Below, piece after piece: positions 26,411 through 34,359 of a stretch of DNA of 64,000 bases (its first letter is position 1; every line of letters begins with the position of its first letter). A program made the position numbers and the translations under genes. The notes below the pieces were generated by a model. The model ran no database searches. It saw nothing but the letters and a program-made list of their open reading frames with translations, and was not told the origin of the DNA. The stretch is from NCBI RefSeq assembly GCF_026625765.1, contig NZ_CP113062.1:930001-994000 (forward strand), given 5' to 3'. This stretch comes from Frigoribacterium sp. SL97. Its GTDB lineage: Bacteria; Actinomycetota; Actinomycetes; Actinomycetales; Microbacteriaceae.

Positions 26411-26958
26411 GTCGTCATGCGGGGGTGCGGGAGCACCCCCGTGCGGTCCCGGGCGGCCACGGGCAGCTCGTGCAGCACCACGTCGCGCACCTCGCCCGCG
26501 TCGAGGGTCAGCGTGAGGTAGGTGGCGTGCGGCTGGCGACGGCGGTCCGTGGGCGACCCCGGGTTCAGCAGGCGCAGGCCCGCAGGGGTCGTCGTGTCCC
26601 ACGGGATGTGGCTGTGCCCGAACAGCAGCAGGTCGGTCTCGGGGAAGTCACGGTCCATGCGTCGCTCGCGCGCCTCCTTGGCTCCCGTCTGGTGCACCAC
26701 GGCGAGGCGCACGCCCTCGATCGTCGTGCGGGCCACCTCGGGCAACCGGGCGCGCAGCGCGTCGCCGTCGTTGTTGCCCCAGACCCCGATCAGGAGGCGC
26801 GCGCGGGCCTCGAACTCGTCGAGCAGCGGTTCGCCGGTCCAGTCGCCCGCGTGCACGACGACGTCGGCCCTCTCGACCGCGGTCCACACGGCACCCGGAA
26901 CGGCCTTGGCCTTCTGCGGCACGTGGGTGTCGGACACGACGAGGACGGAGGTCGGCAT
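26407..26958 (-). CDS. YfcE/MJ0936-family metallophosphoesterase
   Basis: This is a calcineurin-like phosphodiesterase with a di-metal centre. The 183-residue protein begins MPTSVLVVSDTHVP (Asp10, His12), and continues with GDWTGE, WGNNDG and GHSHIPW, which give the complete ligand set. The ATG at 26956-26958 is chosen because the first beta-strand starts there; the open frame upstream is unrelated Arg/Gly-rich sequence. It is convergent with the DsbA-like gene, and their stops overlap. The physiological substrate is unknown. Confidence 0.9.
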   Translation of the reverse strand: MPTSVLVVSDTHVPQKAKAVPGAVWTAVERADVVVHAGDWTGEPLLDEFEARARLLIGVWGNNDGDALRARLPEVARTTIEGVRLAVVHQTGAKEARERRMDRDFPETDLLLFGHSHIPWDTTTPAGLRLLNPGSPTDRRRQPHATYLTLTLDAGEVRDVVLHELPVAARDRTGVLPHPRMTT

Positions 26959-27152
26959 GCCTCCCACGCTAGGCGCGCGTCGGGTCGCGGGGGCACCGAT
27001 CCGGCCCGATATTCTCGTGACGGGGTTGGCTGTCCTAGTCGGGCCGATCACCCCCGACGCCTCCGTCGGCGCACCGGCACGCGGCCGTGTCCGGCCGTGC
27101 CCTCCCCGGCGCCCCTCTCGACCCCCGCACCCCCAGAAACGAGGACGACACC

Positions 27153-28286
27153 GTGGCACTCTTCCGCAGCCAAGAAGCCGAGGTGGCCAAGCAGGACGCC
27201 GCGGTCCGGCACTCCCTCTGGGCCGACGCGTTCGGCACGCTCGCGACGCGCGCCGTGCAGATCATCGCGGTGCTCGTCGTCGCGATCGGCGTCATCTACG
27301 TCTTCCTCAGCCTGAGCCTCGTCACCCTGCCGGTGCTGCTCGCGCTGATCTTCGCCTCGGCCATGCTGCCGGTCGTCGCCTTCCTGCGGCGCCACAAGGT
27401 GCCCTCGGTGCTCGCGACCCTGATCTGCCTCTTCGCCGTGTTGATCATCCTCGGGCTCGTCGCCTGGCTGATCGTCTGGGCCGTCGAGAGCCAGGCCAGC
27501 TCGCTCGCCGACTCGGCCACCTCGGGCTTCAACAAGCTGCAGGACTGGGTCACGACCCTTCCGTTCTCGATCAGCGACCAGCAGATCGACGACGTCCGCA
27601 ACACGGCCGTCGACTTCGTGACGAGCTCGCAGTTCGGTTCGGGCGCACTCGCCGGCGCCTCGGCCGTGGGCAGCTTCGCGACGGGCCTCGTGCTGATGAT
27701 CGTCGTGCTGTTCTTCTTCCTCAAGGACGGCCCGGCGATCTGGGAGTTCCTGCTGCGCCCGTTCAAGGGTGAGAACTACGCCCGCGCCCGTCGCATCGGC
27801 GACAAGACGGTCACCACCCTCGGCGGCTACGTGCGCGGCACGGCGACGGTCGCCGCCGTCGACGCCATCGGGATCGGCGTCGGCCTCTGGATCGTCGGCG
27901 TGCCGCTGGCCCTGCCGCTCGCGGTCATCGTGTTCCTGACGGCGTTCATCCCCCTCGTGGGCGCCACGGCCGCGGGCATCCTCGCGGCGCTCGTCGCCCT
28001 CGTCGCACTCGGCCCCGTCCAGGCGCTGATCGTCGTCGGCATCGTGGTCGTCGTGAACCAGCTCGAGGGCAACTTCCTGCAGCCGGTGCTGATGGGCCGC
28101 ACGTTGCAGCTCCACGGCCTCGTCATCCTCGTCGCCCTGACCGCCGGCACGATCCTCGGCGGCGTCGTCGGGGCCGTCATCGCCGTGCCGCTCATGGCCG
28201 TCGTCTGGGGCATCACCCAGGTCTGGAACGGTGACCACCAACCGGCCGAGATGTTCCGCCAGAAGCGGCCCGAAGAGGTCCGCTAG
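27153..28286 (+). CDS. AI-2E family (PerM/YdiK-type) transporter
   Basis: This 377-residue integral membrane protein has about eight helices. The family pattern appears as FFFLKDGPAIWEFLLRPF, TVTTLGGYVRGTATVAAVDAI, IPLVGATAAGILAALVALV and NQLEGNFLQPVLMG, the last being a family hallmark. Proposed roles of this family include export of AI-2 or proton/sodium exchange; which applies here is unknown. GTG 27153 is chosen because GAGG lies about 9 bases before it; the longer frame adds a Pro/Arg-rich stretch. A 24-base perfect hairpin follows the gene. Confidence 0.9.
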   Translation: MALFRSQEAEVAKQDAAVRHSLWADAFGTLATRAVQIIAVLVVAIGVIYVFLSLSLVTLPVLLALIFASAMLPVVAFLRRHKVPSVLATLICLFAVLIILGLVAWLIVWAVESQASSLADSATSGFNKLQDWVTTLPFSISDQQIDDVRNTAVDFVTSSQFGSGALAGASAVGSFATGLVLMIVVLFFFLKDGPAIWEFLLRPFKGENYARARRIGDKTVTTLGGYVRGTATVAAVDAIGIGVGLWIVGVPLALPLAVIVFLTAFIPLVGATAAGILAALVALVALGPVQALIVVGIVVVVNQLEGNFLQPVLMGRTLQLHGLVILVALTAGTILGGVVGAVIAVPLMAVVWGITQVWNGDHQPAEMFRQKRPEEVR

Positions 28287-28304
28287 CGCTCACGGGCGAG
28301 GCGG

Positions 28305-28357
28305 GACGCGCAGGAGGCGCGGTGCGAGGACGACTCGCACCGCGCCTCCTGCGCGTC
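28305..28357. terminator. 24-base perfect hairpin built from two copies of the dispersed motif
   Basis: Perfect 24-base arms (28305-28328 and 28334-28357) enclose a 5-base loop; each arm contains AGGAGGCGCGG (28312-28322 and 28340-28350). The hairpin lies 18 bases after the AI-2E transporter stop. It is the longest perfect inverted repeat seen in the window and is almost certainly a transcript-ending structure. Confidence 0.88.
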
Positions 28358-28419
28358 CTCGGTCGGGAGCCCCCTCGCGCGGGCGTTCGAGAGAAATGTG
28401 CAGCAACTGCACTCAAATG

Positions 28420-28462
28420 GTTGCGGATCGTCAACGAAAGCGTATGGTTGACATTCTGCAAC
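28420..28462 (+). promoter_or_regulatory. Paired GTTG-N8-CAAC operator upstream of DHA2 exporter
   Basis: Two copies of the palindrome GTTG-N8-CAAC lie at 28420-28435 and 28447-28462, 27 bases apart. They lie in the AT-richer promoter region 58 bases before the exporter start. Together they also form a larger imperfect inverted repeat. They are the best candidates for binding of the MarR regulator encoded just downstream. A further GTGCAG-CAA-CTGCAC palindrome lies at 28397-28411. Confidence 0.6.
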
Positions 28463-28519
28463 CAACGGACCCGGCCAACGGCGGTCAGTCCTCACCATCT
28501 CGAACCACCGGAGCGCACC

Positions 28520-30484
28520 TTGTCGCAGACCACGACCGCCGCGGGCACGAAGCCCGCGGCACCCCACGAACCGGGCGAAGCGCCCGGCATGAGCCACCGC
28601 GAAGTCCTCACGGCCCTGTCGGGCCTGTTGATGGGCATGCTCGTGGCGATCCTCTCGTCGACCGTCGTGTCGACCTCGCTGCCGCGCATCGTCAGCGACC
28701 TCAACGGCAGCCAGACCTCGTACACCTGGGTCATCACCGCGACCCTGCTGGCCACCACCGTCAGCACCCCGCTGTGGGGCAAGTTCAGCGACCTGACGAA
28801 CCGCAAGGTGCTGCTGCAGGTCGCCCTCGTGCTGTTCGTGCTCGCCTCCGTCGCCGCAGGTTTCTCGCAGAACACCGCGACGCTGATCACCTTCCGCGTC
28901 TTCCAGGGGCTCGGCGCCGGTGGCCTCACCGCGCTGGTGCAGGTCGTCATGAGCGACATCATCAGCCCGCGTGAGCGCGGCCGCTACATGGGCTACCTCG
29001 GCGCCGTGATGAGCGTCGGCACCATCGGCGGGCCGCTGCTCGGCGGCGTGCTCACCGACTCGATCGGCTGGCGCTGGAACTTCTTCGTCGGCGTGCCCGT
29101 CGGCGTCGCCGCGCTCATCGTCATCCAGCGCACCCTGCACCTGCCCCCGAAGCCCAAGAAGGCCGTCGTCGTCGACTACTGGGGCGCGGGCCTGATCGCC
29201 GGCGGCGTCTCGCTGCTGCTCGTCTGGGTGTCGCTCGGCGGCAAGCAGTTCGACTGGAACTCGACCACCAGCTGGCTGATGGGCGTCGGCGCGGCCGTCC
29301 TGCTCGCGCTCGCCGTCGTCGTGGAGTTCCGCTCGAAGGAGCCGATCATCCCCCTGACGCTCTTCACGAACCGCACCTTCACCTTCGCGGTGATCGCCTC
29401 GCTCAGCGTCGGCGTCGCCATGTTCGGCACCAGCGTGTTCCTCGGCCAGTACATGCAGCTCGCGCGCGGCCAGTCGCCGACCATGGCGGGCATCCTGACC
29501 CTGCCGATGGTGCTCGGCCTGCTGATCTCGTCGATGGTCGCCGGTGCGCTCATCTCGAAGTACGGCAAGTGGAAGCCCTACATGATCGTCGGGTCGATCC
29601 TGCTCGCCGCCGGCCTCTTCCTCATGTCGACCATCGAGTACGACACGAACTTCGCCATCGTCTCGGTCTTCATGGCCATGATGGGGCTCGGCATCGGCAT
29701 GGTCATGCAGAACCTCGTCCTCGTCGTGCAGAACTCGGTCGACGTCAGCGTCGTCGGTGCCGCCTCGTCGAGCGTCGCGTTCTTCCGCAGCCTCGGCGGC
29801 ACGATCGGCGTCTCGGTCATGGGCGCCGTCCTCGGCACCAAGGTCTCGGGCTACATCACCGACGGCCTCACCGACGCCGGGGTCGACCCCAGCGCGCTCG
29901 GCAGCGGCGGCTCGACGAGCATCCCCGACCTCAGCACCGTGCCCGGCCCGATCCGGACCATCATCGAATCGGCCTACGGTCAGGGCGTCGCCGACGTGTT
30001 CCTCATCGCGGCGCCGCTGGCGATCATCACCATCGTGTTCGTCTGCCTGCTGCCCAACGTCGAGCTCGGCACCAAGACCGGCCTCCAGCGTGCGGCGGCG
30101 AAGACGGACGACCCGGCGGACGGCGCTGCCTCGGCCTCGGCCTCGGTCGAGCACGACGGAGGCGCGGCTCCGGTCGACGCGAACGCCGCGTCCCCGGCCG
30201 CCAAGGGAGCCGCGGCCACGGCCGGCCTGGCCCCCGCCGTGTCGAGCGCCCCGGCGACGGAGTCGACGCCGGCACCGGTCTCGCCGATCGACGAGGGCCG
30301 CGGTCCCGCCGAGGGCCAGCGCCGTCACCACGGCCACACGACTACCGCCACCGGTACCATCGACACGATCATCGCGACGGGCGCCGCCGAGGTGGCAGGG
30401 CACCCGGTGCCCGCCGACGAACTGGCCGAGAGCCCGGTGTTCTCGTCCCTGGTCGAGGAGAAAGATGTCGCAGCCGACCGTTGA
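28520..30484 (+). CDS. DHA2-family (EmrB/QacA-type) MFS drug exporter
   Basis: This 654-residue, 14-helix proton-driven exporter probably acts on hydrophobic drugs. The TTG start (28520) is chosen because GGAG lies 7 bases before it and the N-terminus then reads like relatives; an ATG at 28592 is an alternative. Family text includes LSSTVVSTSLPRIVSDLNG, STPLWGKFSDL, FRVFQGLGAGGLTALVQVV and the antiporter motif C region GTIGGPLLGGVL. The last 110 residues are a low-complexity Ala/Pro/Ser tail with HHGHTTTA. It is followed by a MarR-type gene, and paired palindromes lie upstream. Confidence 0.9.
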   Translation: MSQTTTAAGTKPAAPHEPGEAPGMSHREVLTALSGLLMGMLVAILSSTVVSTSLPRIVSDLNGSQTSYTWVITATLLATTVSTPLWGKFSDLTNRKVLLQVALVLFVLASVAAGFSQNTATLITFRVFQGLGAGGLTALVQVVMSDIISPRERGRYMGYLGAVMSVGTIGGPLLGGVLTDSIGWRWNFFVGVPVGVAALIVIQRTLHLPPKPKKAVVVDYWGAGLIAGGVSLLLVWVSLGGKQFDWNSTTSWLMGVGAAVLLALAVVVEFRSKEPIIPLTLFTNRTFTFAVIASLSVGVAMFGTSVFLGQYMQLARGQSPTMAGILTLPMVLGLLISSMVAGALISKYGKWKPYMIVGSILLAAGLFLMSTIEYDTNFAIVSVFMAMMGLGIGMVMQNLVLVVQNSVDVSVVGAASSSVAFFRSLGGTIGVSVMGAVLGTKVSGYITDGLTDAGVDPSALGSGGSTSIPDLSTVPGPIRTIIESAYGQGVADVFLIAAPLAIITIVFVCLLPNVELGTKTGLQRAAAKTDDPADGAASASASVEHDGGAAPVDANAASPAAKGAAATAGLAPAVSSAPATESTPAPVSPIDEGRGPAEGQRRHHGHTTTATGTIDTIIATGAAEVAGHPVPADELAESPVFSSLVEEKDVAADR

Positions 30485-30628
30485 CGGCCAGCCCGAGGGT
30501 GCGGTGCTCGACGCGCCGCGCCCCTCGGGGGCGACCCTGCCGACCAGGCCGCACCGCACCTCCTCGGGGCTGCGGGGCAGGCCGCACCCCACCTCCCGGG
30601 TCCCGACGACGACGGGCGCGAGGGCCTC

Positions 30629-31045
30629 ATGGCCGGCGTGGTCGACGAGATCGGCTCGATGATGGTCGAGGCCAAGCGCACCATCGCCGCGGCAGCGTCG
30701 CGCTTCGACCCGGACGTGCCGCCCACGGCCTTCTACGTGCTGCGCTACGTGATGAAGCACCAGCCGTGCAGCGCCGGCGACATCGTCAAGGCGATGGCGA
30801 TGGACAAGAGCGCGGTCAGCCGGCAGGTCACGCTGCTGCGCGAGGCCGGGTTCGTCGACGTGGTGCCCGACGCGGCCGACGGTCGGGTCATGACCCTGCG
30901 CAGCACCGAGCGCGCCGAGAGCCGCATGCTCGAGGTGCGCCACGAGAACCGCGCCGTGTTCCGCAACCACGTCGAGGGCTGGTCCGACGACGAGCTCGCC
31001 GAGTTCGCCGGCTGGCTGCGCCGGTTCAACACCCCCGCCGGGTAG
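30629..31045 (+). CDS. MarR-family regulator of the adjacent exporter (N-terminus possibly frameshifted)
   Basis: This 138-residue winged-helix protein contains AFYVLRYVMKHQPCSAGDIV, AMDKSAVSRQVTLLREAG and VVPDAADGRVMTLRSTERA, the MarR recognition helix and wing. It presumably represses the exporter. ATG 30629 has only a weak GAGGG before it. A much better start (ATG 30465, after GAGGAG) overlaps the exporter end and encodes MSQPTVDGQPEGAVLDAPRP, but in another frame. Adding one G to the five-G run 30527-30531 would join the two into one protein of about 190 residues. GC at third codon positions switches frame at that point, which supports a lost base. Confidence 0.85.
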   Translation: MAGVVDEIGSMMVEAKRTIAAAASRFDPDVPPTAFYVLRYVMKHQPCSAGDIVKAMAMDKSAVSRQVTLLREAGFVDVVPDAADGRVMTLRSTERAESRMLEVRHENRAVFRNHVEGWSDDELAEFAGWLRRFNTPAG

Positions 31046-31082
31046 CGCCGGAGCCGTCCGGCAGCGCCCCGCACCACGACGA

Positions 31083-31117
31083 CGAAGGCCCCCTCCCGTG
31101 ATGGGAGGGGGCCTTCG
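31083..31117. terminator. Terminator between convergent marR and alcohol dehydrogenase
   Basis: Perfect 15-base arms (31083-31097, 31103-31117) enclose a 5-base loop between two convergent genes. The hairpin can serve both. Confidence 0.85.
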
Positions 31118-31133
31118 TGCGTGCAGGTGGGTG

Positions 31134-32177
31134 CTAGATGGTCGCGGTGTCGATCACGAAGCGGTAGCGGACCTTGCTGGCGACGACGCGCTCGTAGGCC
31201 TCATCGACCTCGTCGGCGCCGATCGTCTCGATCTCGGCTCCGATGTGGTGCTCGGCGCAGAAGTCCAGCATCTCTTGCGTCTCGGGGATGCCGCCGATGT
31301 TCGAGCCGGCGAGGCTGCGACGGCCACCGATCAGCGAGCCGGCGCTGAACGACTGCGGGTTCTCGGGCAGGCCGACGAACACCATGGTGCCGTTCAGGCG
31401 CAGGGTGCGGGCGTAGGCGTCGATGTCCATGTCGGCCGAGATCGTGTTGATGATCAGGTCGAACGAGCTGCGCAGCTGCGTGAACGTCTCGGGGTCGCTC
31501 GAGGCGTAGTAGTGGTCGGCACCGAGCTTCAGGCCGTCCTCCTGCTTGGACAGGGTCTGGCTGATGACGGTGACCTCGGCGCCCAGCGCGTGGGCGATCT
31601 TGACGGCCATGTGGCCGAGCCCACCCATGCCGACGACCGCGACCTTCTTGCCGGGGCCCGCGCCCCAGTGCTTCAGCGGCGAGTAGGTGGTGATGCCGGC
31701 GCAGAGCAGCGGCGCGGCCTCGTCGAGCGAGATGCCCTCGGGGATCGACAGCACGTAGTTCTCGTCGGCGACGATCTGCTTGGCGTAGCCGCCGTAGGTG
31801 GGCTCGCCCGAGTACTGGCGACCGTTGTAGGTCGCGACGTTGCCCTTGACGCAGAACTGCTGTTCGCCCGCGAGGCAGTTCTCGCACTCGCGGCAGCTGT
31901 CGACGAAGCAGCCGATGCCGACGCGGTCGCCGACCTTGTGCTTCGTGACGTCGGAGCCGACCTCGGTGACGATGCCGGCGATCTCGTGGCCGGGCACCAT
32001 CGGGAAGATGGCCTTGCCCCATTCTTCGCGGGCCTGGTGGATGTCGCTGTGGCAGATGCCGGCGAACGCGATGTCGATCTGGACGTCGTTCGGGCCGACG
32101 TCGCGCAGTTCGACGGTGGAGTGCTCGAAGGGGGCGCCGGCGGACGGCGTGAGCAGGACGGGGACGGTGGTGGGCAT
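31134..32177 (-). CDS. Zinc-dependent NAD(P) alcohol dehydrogenase (YahK/CAD type)
   Basis: This 347-residue medium-chain dehydrogenase probably acts on aldehydes or alcohols with NADP. Catalytic zinc ligands are Cys42 (ICHSDIH) and His65 (PGHEIAG). The structural zinc loop DSCRECENC uses Cys95/98/101 and a later Cys109 (QQFC). The Rossmann motif is GMGGLGHMAVK. The pattern is closest to the cinnamyl-alcohol/aldehyde reductase subgroup. The start is MPTTVPVLL (ATG 32175-32177), with AGAGG upstream; the longer frame is not used. Substrate is unknown. Confidence 0.93.
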   Translation of the reverse strand: MPTTVPVLLTPSAGAPFEHSTVELRDVGPNDVQIDIAFAGICHSDIHQAREEWGKAIFPMVPGHEIAGIVTEVGSDVTKHKVGDRVGIGCFVDSCRECENCLAGEQQFCVKGNVATYNGRQYSGEPTYGGYAKQIVADENYVLSIPEGISLDEAAPLLCAGITTYSPLKHWGAGPGKKVAVVGMGGLGHMAVKIAHALGAEVTVISQTLSKQEDGLKLGADHYYASSDPETFTQLRSSFDLIINTISADMDIDAYARTLRLNGTMVFVGLPENPQSFSAGSLIGGRRSLAGSNIGGIPETQEMLDFCAEHHIGAEIETIGADEVDEAYERVVASKVRYRFVIDTATI

Positions 32178-32313
32178 GAGATGACCTCTCTGCGAGTGGT
32201 GGTGCGGTGGTGGTGCGCGCCCCGCGGGCGCGACGGATTCCGACGACGTTGTGGGATGCAACCCAGCCTAGGCGGCACCTCCGACACCGGCTCTCAGAGA
32301 AGCGGCGGACCGG

Positions 32314-32347
32314 AGGAGGCGCGGGTCGTCGACCCGAGGAGGCGCGG
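32314..32347 (+). repeat. Two tandem direct copies of the dispersed motif
   Basis: AGGAGGCGCGGGTC (32314-32327) is followed 23 bases on by a second copy, AGGAGGCGCGG (32337-32347). They are direct, not inverted, repeats. The second copy abuts the ROK kinase stop codon (32349-32351). Confidence 0.9.
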
Positions 32348-32348
32348 C

Positions 32349-33290
32349 TCAGCCGAGCAGCTCGGCCTGCCAGACGAGCGCGGCGGCCCCGACCAAGGGG
32401 CTCTCGTCGCTCAACCCGGAGCGGACGACCCGGACGCGACGGGCGTACTCGTTGACCGGCGCCTCCTGGACCGCGGCCCGGACGAGGTCGAGGTAGTCGT
32501 CGCTGACGCGCGAGAAGCCGCCGCCGATGGCGACCACGTCGAGGTCGAGGAGGGTCGTGACCGACGAGATCGCCTCGCCCACGGCGTTCGCGGAGCGACG
32601 CACCGCCGCGACGGCGATCGCGTCCCCGGCGACGTAGCCGGCGGCGAGGTCCTCGCCGCGCTCGCCCGTCCAGCCTCGTTCCCGGGCCCAGGCGACGACG
32701 TTCGGGCCCGAGGCGATGACCTCGAGCGTGGCGGCCCAGGCGCTCTCGCCCTCGGGGCGGTCCGCGATCTGGATCTGGCTGATGTGACCGGCGTTGCCCG
32801 TGCCTCCCGAGAGCAGCCGGCCGTTGACGATCAGGCCGCCGCCGACGCCGGTCGAGACGGTGATCGCGAGGGCGTTGTCCGCCCCCTGCGTGGCACCCAC
32901 CCAGTGCTCGGCGAGGGCGAGGCTGACGCCGTCGAGCCGCAGGGTGACCGGGGCCGCGTCGGGCAGGGTCGACGCCGCCAGGGCCGCCACCTGCTCGCGC
33001 AGCGGATAGCCGCGCCAGGCGTGCAGGTTGATCGGCGAGACGGTGCCGTGCACGAGGTCGACGGGCCCGGCGCTGCCGATGCCCGCCCCGACGAGGGCGT
33101 CACCGTCGGGCAGGGCGTCGAGGGCGTGCGCGACGACCGCGCGGACCGCCTCGGCGAGTTCGTCGGACGTCGACCCGGCACCGGTGGGGCGTCGGTCGCG
33201 ACTTCCGTCGAGGAGGGCTCCGTCGGAGGCGACCAGCGCCGCCTCGACCTTCGTTCCGCCCACGTCGACGGCCAGTGCGTAATCGGTCAC
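32349..33290 (-). CDS. ROK-family sugar kinase-like protein lacking the zinc motif
   Basis: This 313-residue protein of the ROK (repressor/ORF/kinase) family starts at GTG (33288-33290). The ATP phosphate-1 motif is AVDVGGTKVEAALV (residues 9-14 are the core DVGGTK), with GIGSAGPVDL, VSTGVGGGLIVNGRLL and AIGGGFSRVSDDYL following. The usual ROK zinc-binding signature (CxCGxxGCxE after the His) is absent; the place is taken by AGHISQIQIADRPEGESAW. There is no N-terminal HTH, so it is a kinase and not a repressor. The sugar is unknown. It is divergent from a PfkB-type kinase 82 bases away, which suggests a shared sugar pathway. Confidence 0.85.
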   Translation of the reverse strand: MTDYALAVDVGGTKVEAALVASDGALLDGSRDRRPTGAGSTSDELAEAVRAVVAHALDALPDGDALVGAGIGSAGPVDLVHGTVSPINLHAWRGYPLREQVAALAASTLPDAAPVTLRLDGVSLALAEHWVGATQGADNALAITVSTGVGGGLIVNGRLLSGGTGNAGHISQIQIADRPEGESAWAATLEVIASGPNVVAWARERGWTGERGEDLAAGYVAGDAIAVAAVRRSANAVGEAISSVTTLLDLDVVAIGGGFSRVSDDYLDLVRAAVQEAPVNEYARRVRVVRSGLSDESPLVGAAALVWQAELLG

Positions 33291-33372
33291 GTCGGCCAGC
33301 GTAGCGGGGGAGTGCGGCCCGACCGCGTGCCGGAATAGGGTGGCTGCCGGCACGCTGACGAAAGGCACCCCC

Positions 33373-34296
33373 ATGGACACCACCGACGGTCGGGTCGCCG
33401 TTCTCGGCGACGCCCTCATCGACGAGCTCCGCACCGACGAGGGCTCGACCGACCACGTCGGCGGGGCCGGCCTCAACGTCGCCGTCGGGCTGTCGCGCCT
33501 CGGCGTGCCCACGACCCTGCTCGCCTCGATCGGGGACGACGCCGACGGCGAGGCCATCCGGTCGTTCCTCGCCGAGCACGGCGTCGAGCTCGTCCCGACG
33601 ATCAACCCCCTCGGCACCGGCCGGGCGGTCTCGCTGCGGGTGGCCGGCGAGCCGACCTACGTCTTCACCGACGCCGCCGTCGCCCGCGGTCTCGACTTCT
33701 CGCCCGAGCAGCGGGCCGTGCTCGACGCCGCCCGCGTGGTCGCCGTCAGTTCGTACCCGTTCGACGACGCCCCGCTGACCGATCGCTTGCTGCGCGCGGT
33801 CGGCACCGACCCCGTGCGGCTCGTCGTCGACCCGAACCCGCGGCCGGGGTTCCTGCCCGGCGGGGCCGCGCAGATCGCCGACTTCGCCGCCGGCTTCGAG
33901 CGGGTCGCGGCCTCGGCCCTGCTCGTCAAGATCGGTGACGACGACGCCGAACTCGTCGCCGGGCGCTCGCTCGACGACTGGGAGGAGGCGCTGCTCGCGG
34001 CGGGCACCGGGGGAGTGCTCGCGACCCGCGGCTCGGCCGGGGCGGGTCTGGTGCTGGCCCCGTCGGCCGGCGACACGGCGGGCACCTCGCTCACCCGCGG
34101 CATCTCGGACGCCGACGGCGAGGTCGTCGACACGATGGGTGCGGGCGACGCGACCTTCGCGTCGATCGTCGCCTCGTTGCTCGCCGAGCGGCGCGGGCCC
34201 GGTTCGGTCGACTGGGCGGCCGCCCTCGGGCGGGCCATGGACGTGGCGGCGGCGACGGTCAGGGCTCCGGGAGCGCTCCTCCGGCTGCCCCGGTGA
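33373..34296 (+). CDS. PfkB-family carbohydrate kinase
   Basis: This 307-residue ribokinase-type kinase acts on a sugar. Start MDTTDGRVAV (ATG 33373) is preferred over an earlier in-frame GTG. Signature 1 is in VGGAGLNVAVGLSRLG, and signature 2, with the catalytic base, is DTMGAGDATF. The substrate cannot be read from the sequence; fructokinase-like and ribokinase-like relatives are similar. It is divergent from the ROK kinase gene. Confidence 0.9.
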   Translation: MDTTDGRVAVLGDALIDELRTDEGSTDHVGGAGLNVAVGLSRLGVPTTLLASIGDDADGEAIRSFLAEHGVELVPTINPLGTGRAVSLRVAGEPTYVFTDAAVARGLDFSPEQRAVLDAARVVAVSSYPFDDAPLTDRLLRAVGTDPVRLVVDPNPRPGFLPGGAAQIADFAAGFERVAASALLVKIGDDDAELVAGRSLDDWEEALLAAGTGGVLATRGSAGAGLVLAPSAGDTAGTSLTRGISDADGEVVDTMGAGDATFASIVASLLAERRGPGSVDWAAALGRAMDVAAATVRAPGALLRLPR

Positions 34297-34359
34297 CGTC
34301 GGCGGGTCCGGTGGTGCGCGCCTCCTGAGCCCGCCCGCCTCGCCCGCCGGGCGGGAGGC

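Noticed and set aside
30485..30628. Stop-codon read-through joining the DHA2 exporter to MarR
   Set aside because: The two are in the same frame across TGA, but a separate ribosome binding site and codon-bias shift support a frameshifted independent marR instead.
28283..30970. 895-residue open frame antisense to the DHA2 exporter
   Set aside because: Composition is Asp/Arg/Gly/His-rich with no recognisable domain; the plus-strand gene is certain.
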